DNA of 64,000 nucleotides from Salmonella enterica subsp. arizonae (lineage in GTDB: Bacteria; Pseudomonadota; Gammaproteobacteria; Enterobacterales; Enterobacteriaceae): assembly GCF_008692845.1 (NCBI RefSeq), contig NZ_VXJW01000004.1, forward strand, positions 124,001 to 188,000, in the 5' to 3' direction. Position 1 is the first letter of the stretch, and every line of letters starts with the position of its first letter. Positions 18,499 to 27,558 of this stretch are shown in pieces. A program made the position numbers and the translations under genes. The notes under the pieces are model-generated. The model did not search any database, was not told where the DNA came from, and saw only the letters and a list, made by a program, of their open reading frames with translations.

Positions 18499-19662
18499 AT
18501 GAACAATTTTAAATTACATACCCCTACCCGCATTCTGTTTGGTAAAGGCGCTATCGTCGATCTCCGCGATCAGATCCCGCAGGACGCCCGCGTGCTGATT
18601 ACCTATGGAGGCGGTAGCGTGAAAAAAACCGGTGTACTGGCGCAAGTTCAGGAAGCATTACAAGGGCTTGACGTTCGGGAGTTTGGCGGTATCGAACCGA
18701 ACCCGTCATATGAAACGCTAATGAAGGCTGTTCAGCTTGTACGCGACGAAAAGATTACGTTCCTGCTGGCCGTTGGCGGTGGTTCCGTACTGGACGGCAC
18801 CAAATTTATCGCCGCAGCGGCGCAGTATGCGGACGGCGTCGATCCATGGCACATTCTGGAAACTGGCGGTACTAAGATTCGTAGCGCGATCCCGATGGGG
18901 TCCGTGCTAACCCTGCCGGCAACTGGTTCAGAATCGAACGCTGGCGCAGTCATTTCCCGTAAGACCACTGGCGACAAACAGGCTTTTCACTCTTCGTTCG
19001 TCCAACCGGTGTTCGCCGTACTCGACCCGGTCTACACTTATACATTACCGCCGCGCCAGGTTGCGAACGGCGTCGTGGATGCTTTCGTCCATACCGTTGA
19101 GCAGTACGTCACTTACCCGGTTCACGGAAAAATTCAGGATCGCTTCGCCGAAGGCATTTTACTCACACTGATCGAAGAAGGTCCCAAAGCGCTGCAAGAG
19201 CCTGAAAACTATGACGTCCGCGCTAACGTGATGTGGGCCGCCACCCAGGCGCTGAATGGCCTGATTGGCGCAGGCGTTCCGCAGGACTGGGCGACACATA
19301 TGCTCGGTCATGAGCTTACCGCGATGCACGGTCTCGATCATGCCCAGACCCTGGCTATCATTCTGCCTGCGCTATGGAACGAAAAACGCGACGTTAAACG
19401 CGCAAAACTCCTGCAATACGCTGAACGTGTATGGAATATCACCGACGGTTCCGACGACGAGCGTATTGATGCCGCCATTGCCGCCACTCGCCATTTCTTC
19501 GAACAAATGGGCGTGCCTACCCGCCTGTCCGATTACGGTCTGGATGGCAGTTCTATTCCGGCGCTACTGGCCAAACTTGAGGCGCATGGATGCAAAAATT
19601 TAGGTGAAAATCAGGACATTACGCTGGATGTCAGTCGTCGGATTTACGAAGCGGCACGCTAA
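18499..19662 (+). CDS. yqhD: NADPH-dependent aldehyde reductase YqhD
   Basis: This 387-residue iron/zinc-type alcohol dehydrogenase reduces short-chain aldehydes, including products of lipid peroxidation, with NADPH. The nucleotide loop is in AVGGGSVLDGTK. The metal site lies in VVDAFVHTVEQY and in GHELTAMHGLDHA. A GGGAG ribosome site precedes the start. Controlled by the divergent YqhC and followed by dkgA, it belongs to an aldehyde-stress group. The yqhD-dkgA gap holds an 8-bp hairpin (19722-19745) without a T-run. Confidence 0.96.
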   Translation: MNNFKLHTPTRILFGKGAIVDLRDQIPQDARVLITYGGGSVKKTGVLAQVQEALQGLDVREFGGIEPNPSYETLMKAVQLVRDEKITFLLAVGGGSVLDGTKFIAAAAQYADGVDPWHILETGGTKIRSAIPMGSVLTLPATGSESNAGAVISRKTTGDKQAFHSSFVQPVFAVLDPVYTYTLPPRQVANGVVDAFVHTVEQYVTYPVHGKIQDRFAEGILLTLIEEGPKALQEPENYDVRANVMWAATQALNGLIGAGVPQDWATHMLGHELTAMHGLDHAQTLAIILPALWNEKRDVKRAKLLQYAERVWNITDGSDDERIDAAIAATRHFFEQMGVPTRLSDYGLDGSSIPALLAKLEAHGCKNLGENQDITLDVSRRIYEAAR

Positions 19663-19767
19663 GCTTTTTTTGCCTCTGACTTTCGTTTTTGGCCATTTCG
19701 TCCAGACTTAAGTCACTTAGTCTCGCCGGGACCGACTCCGGCGAGCCAATTAAAAGAGGAACGCATC

Positions 19768-20595
19768 ATGGCTAATCCAACCATTATCAGGCTACAGGAT
19801 GGCAACATAATGCCACAACTTGGGCTGGGAGTCTGGAAAGCAAGTAATGAAGAGGTGATCACCGCGATTCATAAAGCGCTGGAGGTGGGCTATCGATCAA
19901 TTGATACCGCCACAGCGTATCAGAATGAAGAAGGCGTCGGCAAAGCCCTAAAAGAAGCGGACGTGGCGCGGGAAGAGCTGTTTATCACCACCAAGTTGTG
20001 GAATGACGATCAAAAACGTTCCCGCGAAGCCCTGCAGGAGAGTCTGAAAAAACTTCAGCTTGATTATCTCGATCTCTATCTGATGCACTGGCCAGTACCG
20101 GCTATCGATCACTATGTGGAAGCCTGGAAGGGCATGATCGCGCTGCAAAAAGAGGGGCTGGTAAAGAGTATCGGGGTCTGTAACTTTCAGATCCATCACC
20201 TCCAGCGTCTGATTGATGAAACCGGCGTTACCCCCGTCATAAACCAGATCGAATTACACCCATTGATGCAGCAGCGCCAGCTACATGCGTGGAATGCGAC
20301 GCATAAAATCCAGACTGAGTCCTGGAGCCCGCTGGCGCAGGGCGGCGAAGGCGTATTCGATCAGAAAGTGATTCGCGAGCTGGCGGATAAATACGGCAAA
20401 ACGCCCGCCCAGATCGTTATTCGCTGGCATCTGGACTGCGGGCTGGTCGTCATCCCGAAATCCGTCACCCCTTCCCGTATCGCGGAAAACTTTGCTGTCT
20501 GGGATTTCCGTCTCGATAAAGATGAATTAGGCGAGATCGCAAAACTGGATCAAGGAAAACGCCTCGGTCCCGATCCGGAGCAGTTCGGCGGTTAA
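19768..20595 (+). CDS. dkgA: 2,5-diketo-D-gluconate / methylglyoxal reductase DkgA
   Basis: This 275-residue aldo-keto reductase is a TIM barrel using NADPH. It carries AKR signatures: GYRSIDTATAYQNEEGVG with the catalytic Asp and Tyr, LYLMHWP with the His, and the C-terminal VIPKSVTPSRIAEN cofactor segment. It reduces 2,5-diketogluconate and methylglyoxal. The ribosome site is AAGAGGA. It is last in the yqhD-dkgA unit and is followed by a strong terminator. Confidence 0.95.
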   Translation: MANPTIIRLQDGNIMPQLGLGVWKASNEEVITAIHKALEVGYRSIDTATAYQNEEGVGKALKEADVAREELFITTKLWNDDQKRSREALQESLKKLQLDYLDLYLMHWPVPAIDHYVEAWKGMIALQKEGLVKSIGVCNFQIHHLQRLIDETGVTPVINQIELHPLMQQRQLHAWNATHKIQTESWSPLAQGGEGVFDQKVIRELADKYGKTPAQIVIRWHLDCGLVVIPKSVTPSRIAENFAVWDFRLDKDELGEIAKLDQGKRLGPDPEQFGG

Positions 20596-20616
20596 GCCGG
20601 ATTTATCGCGTGTCAT

Positions 20617-20642
20617 GCCCGACGATTTCGTCGGGCTTTTTT
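20617..20642 (+). terminator. intrinsic terminator after dkgA
   Basis: A perfect 9-bp stem, gcccgacga with tcgtcgggc, has a 2-nt tip and is followed by six T residues. Confidence 0.9.
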
Positions 20643-20792
20643 GCATTCCGAAATATTAAGAAACAATTAGCGTGCATTTAACAGTATATTTCCCCCGCAC
20701 ACAAGCGCAGCATTATTCTGATTTTATGAATATTTCTTCATATTAATTATCAATTTACCTAATGCATATAAAATATTTATGGATGTGTGATT

Positions 20793-22247
20793 GTGGCGGA
20801 AAAAAAATCTCAGGGCGTCAAATGGCTCCCATTCATTCTTATTCTGGTGATCGCCGCTGGACTGTGGCAACTCACGCCCCCTTCTGGATTAAGTGCGCCG
20901 GCCTGGCATTCCGCGATTATTTTTGTCGCGACGATCGCTTCAATCGTGGCGAAAGTGCTGCCCATTGGCGCAGTTGGTATTATCGGCATTACCGTCTTTG
21001 CGCTCGCCTATGCCGCTGGCGACAAAACGGCCAGCGGCGCGATTACCACGGCATTGAGCGAGCTGAACAGTTCGCTGATCTGGCTTATCGTCGTCGCCTT
21101 TATGATTGCCCGTGGGTTTATCAAAACCGGGTTGGGGCGGCGCATCGCCTTACAAATGATCCGTCTGTTAGGTAAGCGAACGCTGGGCCTGGCCTATGGC
21201 CTTGCGTTTGCCGATCTGATCCTCTCCCCCGCCATGCCCAGTAACACCGCGCGCTGCGGCGGCGTGATTTACCCGATTGCCGACTCGCTGGCGCGCAGCT
21301 TTGATTCACATCCGGAAGATGAGTCTCGCAGCAAAATCGGCACCTTTCTGATCACCTGTATCGGCAATATTAACGACGTCACCGCCGCACTGTTTATGAC
21401 CGGTTATACGGGTAACCTGCTGGCGGTAAAACTGGCGGCGAACGCTGGCGTTACGCTGAGCTGGGGAAGCTGGTTTATGGCAGCGCTCCTGCCTTGCCTG
21501 GTCTCTCTTCTTATCGTCCCTCTGCTGGTCTACTGGCTGACCCGTCCGGAGATTAAACACACGCCGGATGCGCCGGATCTGGCACGCAAAGAACTGGCGC
21601 AAATGGGCAGTATGGCGCGCGGCGAGTGGCTGATGCTGGCGACCGTCGGTGTTTTGCTGGTGCTGTGGATTTTTGGTGACACGCTCGGCGTGGATGCCAC
21701 TACGGCCTCTTTTGTCGGTCTCTCGATTTTATTACTGAGCGGCGTGCTCACTTGGGAAGACGTTAAAAGCGAGAAAGGCGCCTGGGATACATTAATTTGG
21801 TTCGCCGCGCTGCTGATGATGGCTAACCAGTTGAAGAAACTGGGATTCACCAGTTGGTTTGGCAATCTGATTGGCGACAGCATCGGTAGTACGATGCATG
21901 GTACCAGTTGGGTAATCATCCTGCTGCTGCTTAACGCTGCCTATTTTTATACCCACTATTTTTTCGCCAGCGGCAATGCGCAAATCGCCGCGTTGTATGC
22001 CGTGTTTCTGGGCGTCGGTCTGCATCTGAATATACCGGCGGCGCCGATGGCACTTATGCTGGCGTTTACCAGTAGCCTGTACTGCTCTCTTACGCAGTAT
22101 ACCCACGCGCGCGGCCCCATTCTTTTTGGTGCTGGCTATGTGTCGACGGGAGTCTGGTGGCGAACGGGATTTATTATCAGCCTCTTTAATCAGGCGGTCT
22201 TTTTGACAGTCGGCCTCGCATGGTGGAAAGTGTTAGGACTGTACTAA
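20793..22247 (+). CDS. DASS-family anion/dicarboxylate:Na+ or antiport transporter
   Basis: This polytopic inner-membrane transporter of 484-486 residues belongs to the divalent anion:Na+ symporter (CitT/TtdT/YbhI-like) family. It has about 12 hydrophobic segments and family-type motifs (LILSPAMPSNTARCGGVIYPI, and HYFFASGNAQIAALY in the second half). The substrate cannot be read from sequence; C4-dicarboxylates, tartrate or citrate are the usual choices. Start is GTG at 20793, spaced from GGAT; GTG at 20787 is also possible. It is not at this position in E. coli K-12 and is followed 44 bp later by a HIT protein. Confidence 0.82.
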   Translation: MAEKKSQGVKWLPFILILVIAAGLWQLTPPSGLSAPAWHSAIIFVATIASIVAKVLPIGAVGIIGITVFALAYAAGDKTASGAITTALSELNSSLIWLIVVAFMIARGFIKTGLGRRIALQMIRLLGKRTLGLAYGLAFADLILSPAMPSNTARCGGVIYPIADSLARSFDSHPEDESRSKIGTFLITCIGNINDVTAALFMTGYTGNLLAVKLAANAGVTLSWGSWFMAALLPCLVSLLIVPLLVYWLTRPEIKHTPDAPDLARKELAQMGSMARGEWLMLATVGVLLVLWIFGDTLGVDATTASFVGLSILLLSGVLTWEDVKSEKGAWDTLIWFAALLMMANQLKKLGFTSWFGNLIGDSIGSTMHGTSWVIILLLLNAAYFYTHYFFASGNAQIAALYAVFLGVGLHLNIPAAPMALMLAFTSSLYCSLTQYTHARGPILFGAGYVSTGVWWRTGFIISLFNQAVFLTVGLAWWKVLGLY

Positions 22248-22291
22248 ACGCATTACGCATCGATAAGTCCCTCGGTTAACGGAGAAATGGA

Positions 22292-22753
22292 ATGACCTGC
22301 ATTTTCTGTCAAATAGTTGAAGGTAAAGCGCCTTGTCATAAAGTTTGGGAAGATGAGCATCACCTGGCTTTTTTGTCCATTTTTCCGAATACCGATGGGT
22401 TTACCGTGGTGATCCCGAAAAAACATTACCCCAGCTACGCATTCGATCTACCGCCGCAGGCGCTGACAGACCTGATGCTGGCGACACAAAAGGTAGCGAA
22501 GCTGCTGGACAAGGCATTTGTGGATGTGGGCCGTACCGGGATGTTTTTTGAGGGATTTGGCGTCGACCATGTACATAGTAAGTTAATGCCGCTGCACGGC
22601 ACGGCCAATCTGAGCGAATGGAAGCCTATCGAATCGCGGCAGAATAAATTTTTCGAGCGCTACGAGGGATATCTCTCATCGCACGATCATGAACGGGCGG
22701 ATGATAAAAAACTGGCCGCGCTGGCGGCCAGAATTCGGGATGTCCAGGCGTAA
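22292..22753 (+). CDS. HIT-family nucleotide-binding protein
   Basis: This 153-residue protein of the histidine-triad superfamily has N-terminal CIFCQIVEG and the triad-type motif HVHSKLMPLH near residues 95-104. Such proteins hydrolyse nucleoside phosphoramidates, dinucleoside polyphosphates or related phosphoesters. It is distinct from the usual enterobacterial HinT. The ribosome site is GGAGAAATGG. It probably shares a transcript with the transporter 44 bp upstream. The physiological substrate is unknown. Confidence 0.82.
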   Translation: MTCIFCQIVEGKAPCHKVWEDEHHLAFLSIFPNTDGFTVVIPKKHYPSYAFDLPPQALTDLMLATQKVAKLLDKAFVDVGRTGMFFEGFGVDHVHSKLMPLHGTANLSEWKPIESRQNKFFERYEGYLSSHDHERADDKKLAALAARIRDVQA

Positions 22754-22797
22754 TCTCTACCGGAAGGCGTTCGGCCAGGGTCTATCTGTAAAGCAGT

Positions 22798-24969
22798 TTA
22801 GCGCCCCGCGCCTTTCCCGCGCTTCTTATTGGCGGCAAGCCCCTGTCTCTGGTGCACTACCGGCGTATGTTTGGTCAATGCCGGGCGGGTGTTGCGGTTC
22901 TGGCGACGCGCTTCGCGCATCTCTTCAATAGTCGGCGCAGGCACCAGGCACTCACGGCGACCGCCAATTAAATGCTTTTTCCCCATCGCCTCCAGCGCCT
23001 GGCGAATCAGCGGCCAGTTCGCCGGATCGTGATAACGCAGCAACGCTTTATGCAGACGGCGCTGCTTGTCGCCCTTAGGCACCACGACCTCTTCACTCTT
23101 ATAGCCAACCTTACCCAGCGGATTCTTGCCAGTGTAATACATGGTGGTCGAATTCGCCAACGGCGACGGGTAGAAGTTCTGCACCTGGTCCAGACGGAAG
23201 CGGTGACGCTTCAGCCACAGCGCCAGATTCACCATATCTTCGTCCCGCGTGCCCGGATGCGCGGAGATGAAATATGGGATCAGATACTGCTCTTTCCCGG
23301 CCTGTTTAGAGTAAAGATCAAATAGTTCCTTAAAGCGATCGTAGCTGCCCATACCCGGCTTCATCATTTTCGACAGCGGACCTTCTTCGGTATGCTCCGG
23401 CGCAATCTTCAAATAGCCGCCAACATGATGGCTCGCCAGCTCTTTAATGTAGCGCGGATCTTCCACGGCGATGTCATAGCGCACGCCGGAGGCAATTAAG
23501 ATTTTCTTAATGCCTTTCAGTTCGCGGGCGCGGCGATAAAGATTGATCGTCGGCGTATGGTCAGTATCCATATGTGGGCAGATATCCGGATAGACGCACG
23601 ACAGGCGACGACAGGTCTGCTCTGCACGCGGCGACTTGCAGCGCAGCATATACATGTTTGCGGTAGGACCGCCCAGATCGGAGATCACGCCGGTAAACCC
23701 CGGCACCGTATCGCGGATCGCTTCGATCTCGTTAATGATAGAGTCTTCTGAACGGCTCTGAATGATGCGCCCTTCATGTTCAGTGATCGAACAGAAAGAG
23801 CAGCCGCCAAAGCAGCCGCGCATAATATTGATCGAAAAGCGGATCATCTCATAGGCCGGAATGCGGGCATTGCCATAAGCCGGGTGCGGCACGCGCTGAT
23901 ACGGCAACGCGAACACGCTATCCATCTCTTCGGTGGAAAGCGGTATGGCGGGCGGGTTGATCCAAACATAGCGGTCGCCGTGCTTTTGCATCAGCGCCCG
24001 CGCGCAGCCAGGGTTAGTTTCGTGATGCAGAATCCGCGACGCATGGGCATACAGCACTTTATCACCCTTCACCTTTTCAAAAGACGGCAGCAGAATATAG
24101 GTTTTCTCCCACGGCTTCGGACGCGGCGGTTGTACGGTAACCGCCTTCGCTTCCTGCTTTTTCGGCGCGACGGGTTTGTTATCCGCGCATGGCAGATCCT
24201 CGCCATAGGGATGGGGGATCGGATCAATTTTACCCGGCGTGTCCAGGCGGGTAGAGTCGACACCGCTCCAGCCAGGTAATGCTTCTTTAACCATAATCGC
24301 GGTGTTACGCACATCGCGAATCTGATCGATGGTTTCGCCCATTGCCAGACGGTGCGCCACTTCCACCAACGGACGTTCGCCGTTGCCGAACATCAGCATG
24401 TCGGCTTTGGAATCGACTAACACCGAACGGCGCACAGTATCAGACCAGTAGTCGTAATGCGCGGTACGGCGCAGACTGGCCTCAATGCCGCCGAGGATCA
24501 CCGGTACATCTTTCCACGCTTCTTTGCAACGCTGGGTATAGACCAGAGTGGCTCTGTCCGGGCGCTTGCCCGCCACGTTATCCGGCGTATAGGCATCGTC
24601 GTGGCGCAGGCGACGATCGGCGGTATAACGGTTGATCATCGAATCCATGTTACCGGCGGTCACGCCGAAAAACAGGTTCGGCTTACCCAGACGCATAAAG
24701 TCGTCTTTGCTGTTCCAGTCCGGCTGAGCGATGATACCGACGCGGAAGCCCTGGGATTCCAGCATACGGCCACAGATCGCCATACCAAAGCTCGGATGAT
24801 CGACATACGCGTCGCCCGTCACCAAAATAATGTCGCAGCTATCCCAGCCAAGTTGATCCATTTCGTCACGTGACATCGGCAAAAACGGCGCCGGCCCAAA
24901 GCAGGCGGCCCAGTACTGCGGCCAGGAGAAAAGGTCGCGATCCGGTTGGATCAGGGATATTGCGCTCAT
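22798..24969 (-). CDS. ygiQ: radical SAM protein YgiQ (UPF0313)
   Basis: This 723-residue protein has an N-terminal cobalamin-binding-like region ([14 protein letters not shown]), a radical SAM core with the CxxxCxxC cluster motif ([12 protein letters not shown], about residues 390-401) and a C-terminal DUF3362-type domain. The reaction it performs is unknown to me. The C-terminus is about 16 residues shorter than I recall for K-12, which is ordinary variation in a basic tail. It is downstream of ftsP on the same strand. Confidence 0.92.
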   Translation of the reverse strand: MSAISLIQPDRDLFSWPQYWAACFGPAPFLPMSRDEMDQLGWDSCDIILVTGDAYVDHPSFGMAICGRMLESQGFRVGIIAQPDWNSKDDFMRLGKPNLFFGVTAGNMDSMINRYTADRRLRHDDAYTPDNVAGKRPDRATLVYTQRCKEAWKDVPVILGGIEASLRRTAHYDYWSDTVRRSVLVDSKADMLMFGNGERPLVEVAHRLAMGETIDQIRDVRNTAIMVKEALPGWSGVDSTRLDTPGKIDPIPHPYGEDLPCADNKPVAPKKQEAKAVTVQPPRPKPWEKTYILLPSFEKVKGDKVLYAHASRILHHETNPGCARALMQKHGDRYVWINPPAIPLSTEEMDSVFALPYQRVPHPAYGNARIPAYEMIRFSINIMRGCFGGCSFCSITEHEGRIIQSRSEDSIINEIEAIRDTVPGFTGVISDLGGPTANMYMLRCKSPRAEQTCRRLSCVYPDICPHMDTDHTPTINLYRRARELKGIKKILIASGVRYDIAVEDPRYIKELASHHVGGYLKIAPEHTEEGPLSKMMKPGMGSYDRFKELFDLYSKQAGKEQYLIPYFISAHPGTRDEDMVNLALWLKRHRFRLDQVQNFYPSPLANSTTMYYTGKNPLGKVGYKSEEVVVPKGDKQRRLHKALLRYHDPANWPLIRQALEAMGKKHLIGGRRECLVPAPTIEEMREARRQNRNTRPALTKHTPVVHQRQGLAANKKRGKGAGR

Positions 24970-25077
24970 AGTGCTTCCAAAAATGGTAAAAAAATAATCA
25001 AAGGCCGGGGATTATAAGCCGGAACGAAGGAGAAATCGAAAGGTATTCACCTCTCGCCCTGACGGGCGAGAAGAGGA

Positions 25078-26490
25078 TTACGGCGCCGGATTTACCAGCA
25101 TCTGCCCAATCGAACCGCGATCCGCCATTTCCAGCGTCTGGCTGTTGAAATAGAACGGGAAGTGCGGCCAGGACGGCTGACCGTAGTAGACCAGCAATTC
25201 GACTTGCCCATCCACCCAGACGGTATCTTTCCAGCCTCTATCTTCCGGGAACGGCATAGCGCCGTTGACGTTACGAATCAGGAAAGAGACGCCCTCAATA
25301 TGGAACGACTGCGGCATATCGGCGCGTACCGTCCAACGCTCCCAGGTACCTTGCTGGGCGGTAATATCAATGCGATTAACATCCCAAAGCTGGCCGTTAA
25401 TTCCCGGAGCGTCGCCAAGACTGATGTCCCGGCTACGGACAGGCGCGCCGCTCATGATCTCTGTCGGCAGCAGACGCATCGGCAGATTATCAGTCACCAG
25501 TGGCAGCAATCCGGTTGGCCGCAACGTCAACACCAGGGTAGAAACCAGAATACTGGAAGGCTCAAAGAAACCGCGAATCCGATCGACAATGCTGGCCGCT
25601 TCCCCGCAGGTGATTGAGACTTCATCGCCGTTAGTCATATCGACCAGAATTTCACGTCGCTCGCCGGGCGCCAGTGACAACTGTTTGACTGAAACCGGCG
25701 CAGGTAAAAAGCCTTGATCGCCTGAAATCACATGCAGCGCCCGGCCATCGCTCATCTGAAGCTGATACCGGCGCGAGTTCGATGCGTTCAACAACCGTAA
25801 CCGCACCCAGCCGCGGGACACTTCGACATAGGGGCTTTGCGCGCCGTTCACCAGCAACGTATCGCCGACAAAACCGCCGCTTCCCGGTTCGCTGTACTCC
25901 GGCGTCCCAAAATTATCCAGCCGCTTATCCTGGATAATGACGGGAAAATCATCCACGCCGTAATGGTTCGGAATGGGCAGCGTTTTACTAATTTCGTCCT
26001 CTACCAGCCACATTCCGGCCAGGCCGTTATACACCTGCTGCGCAGTGCGGTTAGGCGTGTTAGCGTGATACCACAGCGTCGCGGCGTTCTGACGAATCGG
26101 CAACACCGGCGCCCAGTCCGCATTAGGCGACATCATACGCGCCGGGCCGCCCATCAGCGGCCCCGGCGCCAGTAAACCGGCAACCGTCATGGAGACATTT
26201 TCCGCCAGACGGTTGCTATAGATGAGTTTAACGTCATCGCCTTTCCAGACGCGGATTGTCGGACCCAGATAACGACCGTTTACTCCCCAAACCGGCGCGC
26301 GCGTGCCTTGCGTAAAGGACCAGTGCGCACGCTGTAGCGTCATAAATAACGGCTGTCCGCGACGAGACTCCAGCAACGGCGGAACAGGCAAGGGCTGTTG
26401 CTGACCGGCAGCATTCGCCCTGAGGGGAATCGCGCCTGCACATAGTGCGATTCCCGATGCCTGAAGAAACTGACGCCGACTGAATGACAT
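25078..26490 (-). CDS. ftsP: cell division protein FtsP (SufI)
   Basis: This 470-residue periplasmic protein has a Tat signal (SRRQFLQASGIALCAGA, residues 3-19). It has the three-cupredoxin fold of multicopper oxidases but lacks the copper-ligand His clusters, as SufI does in E. coli. It supports divisome stability under stress and is a classic Tat substrate. The gene follows plsC on the same strand with a 74-bp gap. An 8-bp hairpin at 25052-25071 lies after its stop. Confidence 0.94.
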   Translation of the reverse strand: MSFSRRQFLQASGIALCAGAIPLRANAAGQQQPLPVPPLLESRRGQPLFMTLQRAHWSFTQGTRAPVWGVNGRYLGPTIRVWKGDDVKLIYSNRLAENVSMTVAGLLAPGPLMGGPARMMSPNADWAPVLPIRQNAATLWYHANTPNRTAQQVYNGLAGMWLVEDEISKTLPIPNHYGVDDFPVIIQDKRLDNFGTPEYSEPGSGGFVGDTLLVNGAQSPYVEVSRGWVRLRLLNASNSRRYQLQMSDGRALHVISGDQGFLPAPVSVKQLSLAPGERREILVDMTNGDEVSITCGEAASIVDRIRGFFEPSSILVSTLVLTLRPTGLLPLVTDNLPMRLLPTEIMSGAPVRSRDISLGDAPGINGQLWDVNRIDITAQQGTWERWTVRADMPQSFHIEGVSFLIRNVNGAMPFPEDRGWKDTVWVDGQVELLVYYGQPSWPHFPFYFNSQTLEMADRGSIGQMLVNPAP

Positions 26491-26564
26491 ATAAGCTCCA
26501 TGTAAAACTGGCTAAAACGCTGTGTCTGAAAAAAATGATGTCTACAATAACAGAGTGAGGCCGC

Positions 26565-27302
26565 TTAAACCTTACCGGCCGCTTCACGTTCCGCAACCTC
26601 TTTATCAAGTTCCGCGATTTTTTGCTCCATTAACGCACGGCAGTGAGCCGCCAGCTCGCGAACCTGATCTTTACCATATTCGCTGACGTCGACTGGCGGC
26701 AACATTTCCACAATCACCAGTCCGTTATTAAGGCGGTTTAGATTGACTTTGTTAGCGGTATTGGAGACGCAGATGGGAATGATAGGCACACCAGCCGCGA
26801 TAGCCGCATGGAACGCGCCGGTTTTAAACGGCAGCAGACCGCGCCCCCGACTACGCGTACCTTCAGGAAACATCCAGATAGAAATACGGCGCTTTTTAAA
26901 ATGGTTGACCACTTCCGCAATGGTGCTATGCGCTTTGGCGCGATTATTGCGGTCAATCAGCAGATTACCCGTCAGCCAGTACAGTTGACCAAAAAATGGG
27001 ATCCAAACCAGGCTTTTTTTCCCCACCGTTACGGTTGGCGGCTGCACAATATTCGCCGCCGTGACCATATCATAATTATTCTGGTGGTTGGCGATATAGA
27101 TAGCATTGCCATAGCTTTCCGCATCTGCAGGTTTGCGGCACTCCACTTTCAGGCCAAACAGCGGGGCCAGACGACCGAACATATGTCCAAACGTCGCCAC
27201 GTGTTTCGGGTTACGTGGGCTGAAAAGGCAGTAAATAGAACCGAAAATACAGACCAGAATGGAGTAAATAACGGTAACAATAAGACGAAAAATATATAGC
27301 AT
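26565..27302 (-). CDS. plsC: 1-acyl-sn-glycerol-3-phosphate acyltransferase PlsC
   Basis: This 245-residue inner-membrane enzyme makes phosphatidic acid from lysophosphatidic acid. The catalytic HX4D motif is His73/Asp78 (NHQNNYD), and the substrate motif FPEGTRSRG lies near residue 145. An N-terminal hydrophobic segment (2-27) anchors it. It lies upstream of ftsP and downstream of parC on the same strand. The gene is complete and essential in related bacteria. Confidence 0.96.
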   Translation of the reverse strand: MLYIFRLIVTVIYSILVCIFGSIYCLFSPRNPKHVATFGHMFGRLAPLFGLKVECRKPADAESYGNAIYIANHQNNYDMVTAANIVQPPTVTVGKKSLVWIPFFGQLYWLTGNLLIDRNNRAKAHSTIAEVVNHFKKRRISIWMFPEGTRSRGRGLLPFKTGAFHAAIAAGVPIIPICVSNTANKVNLNRLNNGLVIVEMLPPVDVSEYGKDQVRELAAHCRALMEQKIAELDKEVAEREAAGKV

Positions 27303-27462
27303 AACAACCTCTGAAGGCCTAAGAGCCCGGCATTCTACGTCACCTGGAATTCAGGTTAGGATTTTGGTAAGTATGGCTCTCTGGATAAACGTATTGTTAA
27401 TCGCAATGCACGAATAAACAACGGTTTTACGGGAAATTTTAACGTTAATCCGATCTGAAACC

Positions 27463-27546
27463 GTAGGCCGGATAAGACGCTACCGCGTCGCCTTCCGGCA
27501 ACGGCAGCGTGCCGGAAGGCGGCATAAATGCCTTATTCGGCCTATG
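27463..27546. repeat. REP/BIME cluster between parC and plsC
   Basis: Two or more REP units: gtaggccggataagac, a central inverted pair cgccttccggca / tgccggaaggcg, then ccttattcggcctat. Confidence 0.78.
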
Positions 27547-27558
27547 GGTGATACTATC

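Noticed and set aside
25052-25071. Hairpin tctcgccc/gggcgaga after ftsP as a terminator
   Set aside because: There is no T-run on the ftsP strand; noted only in the ftsP entry.
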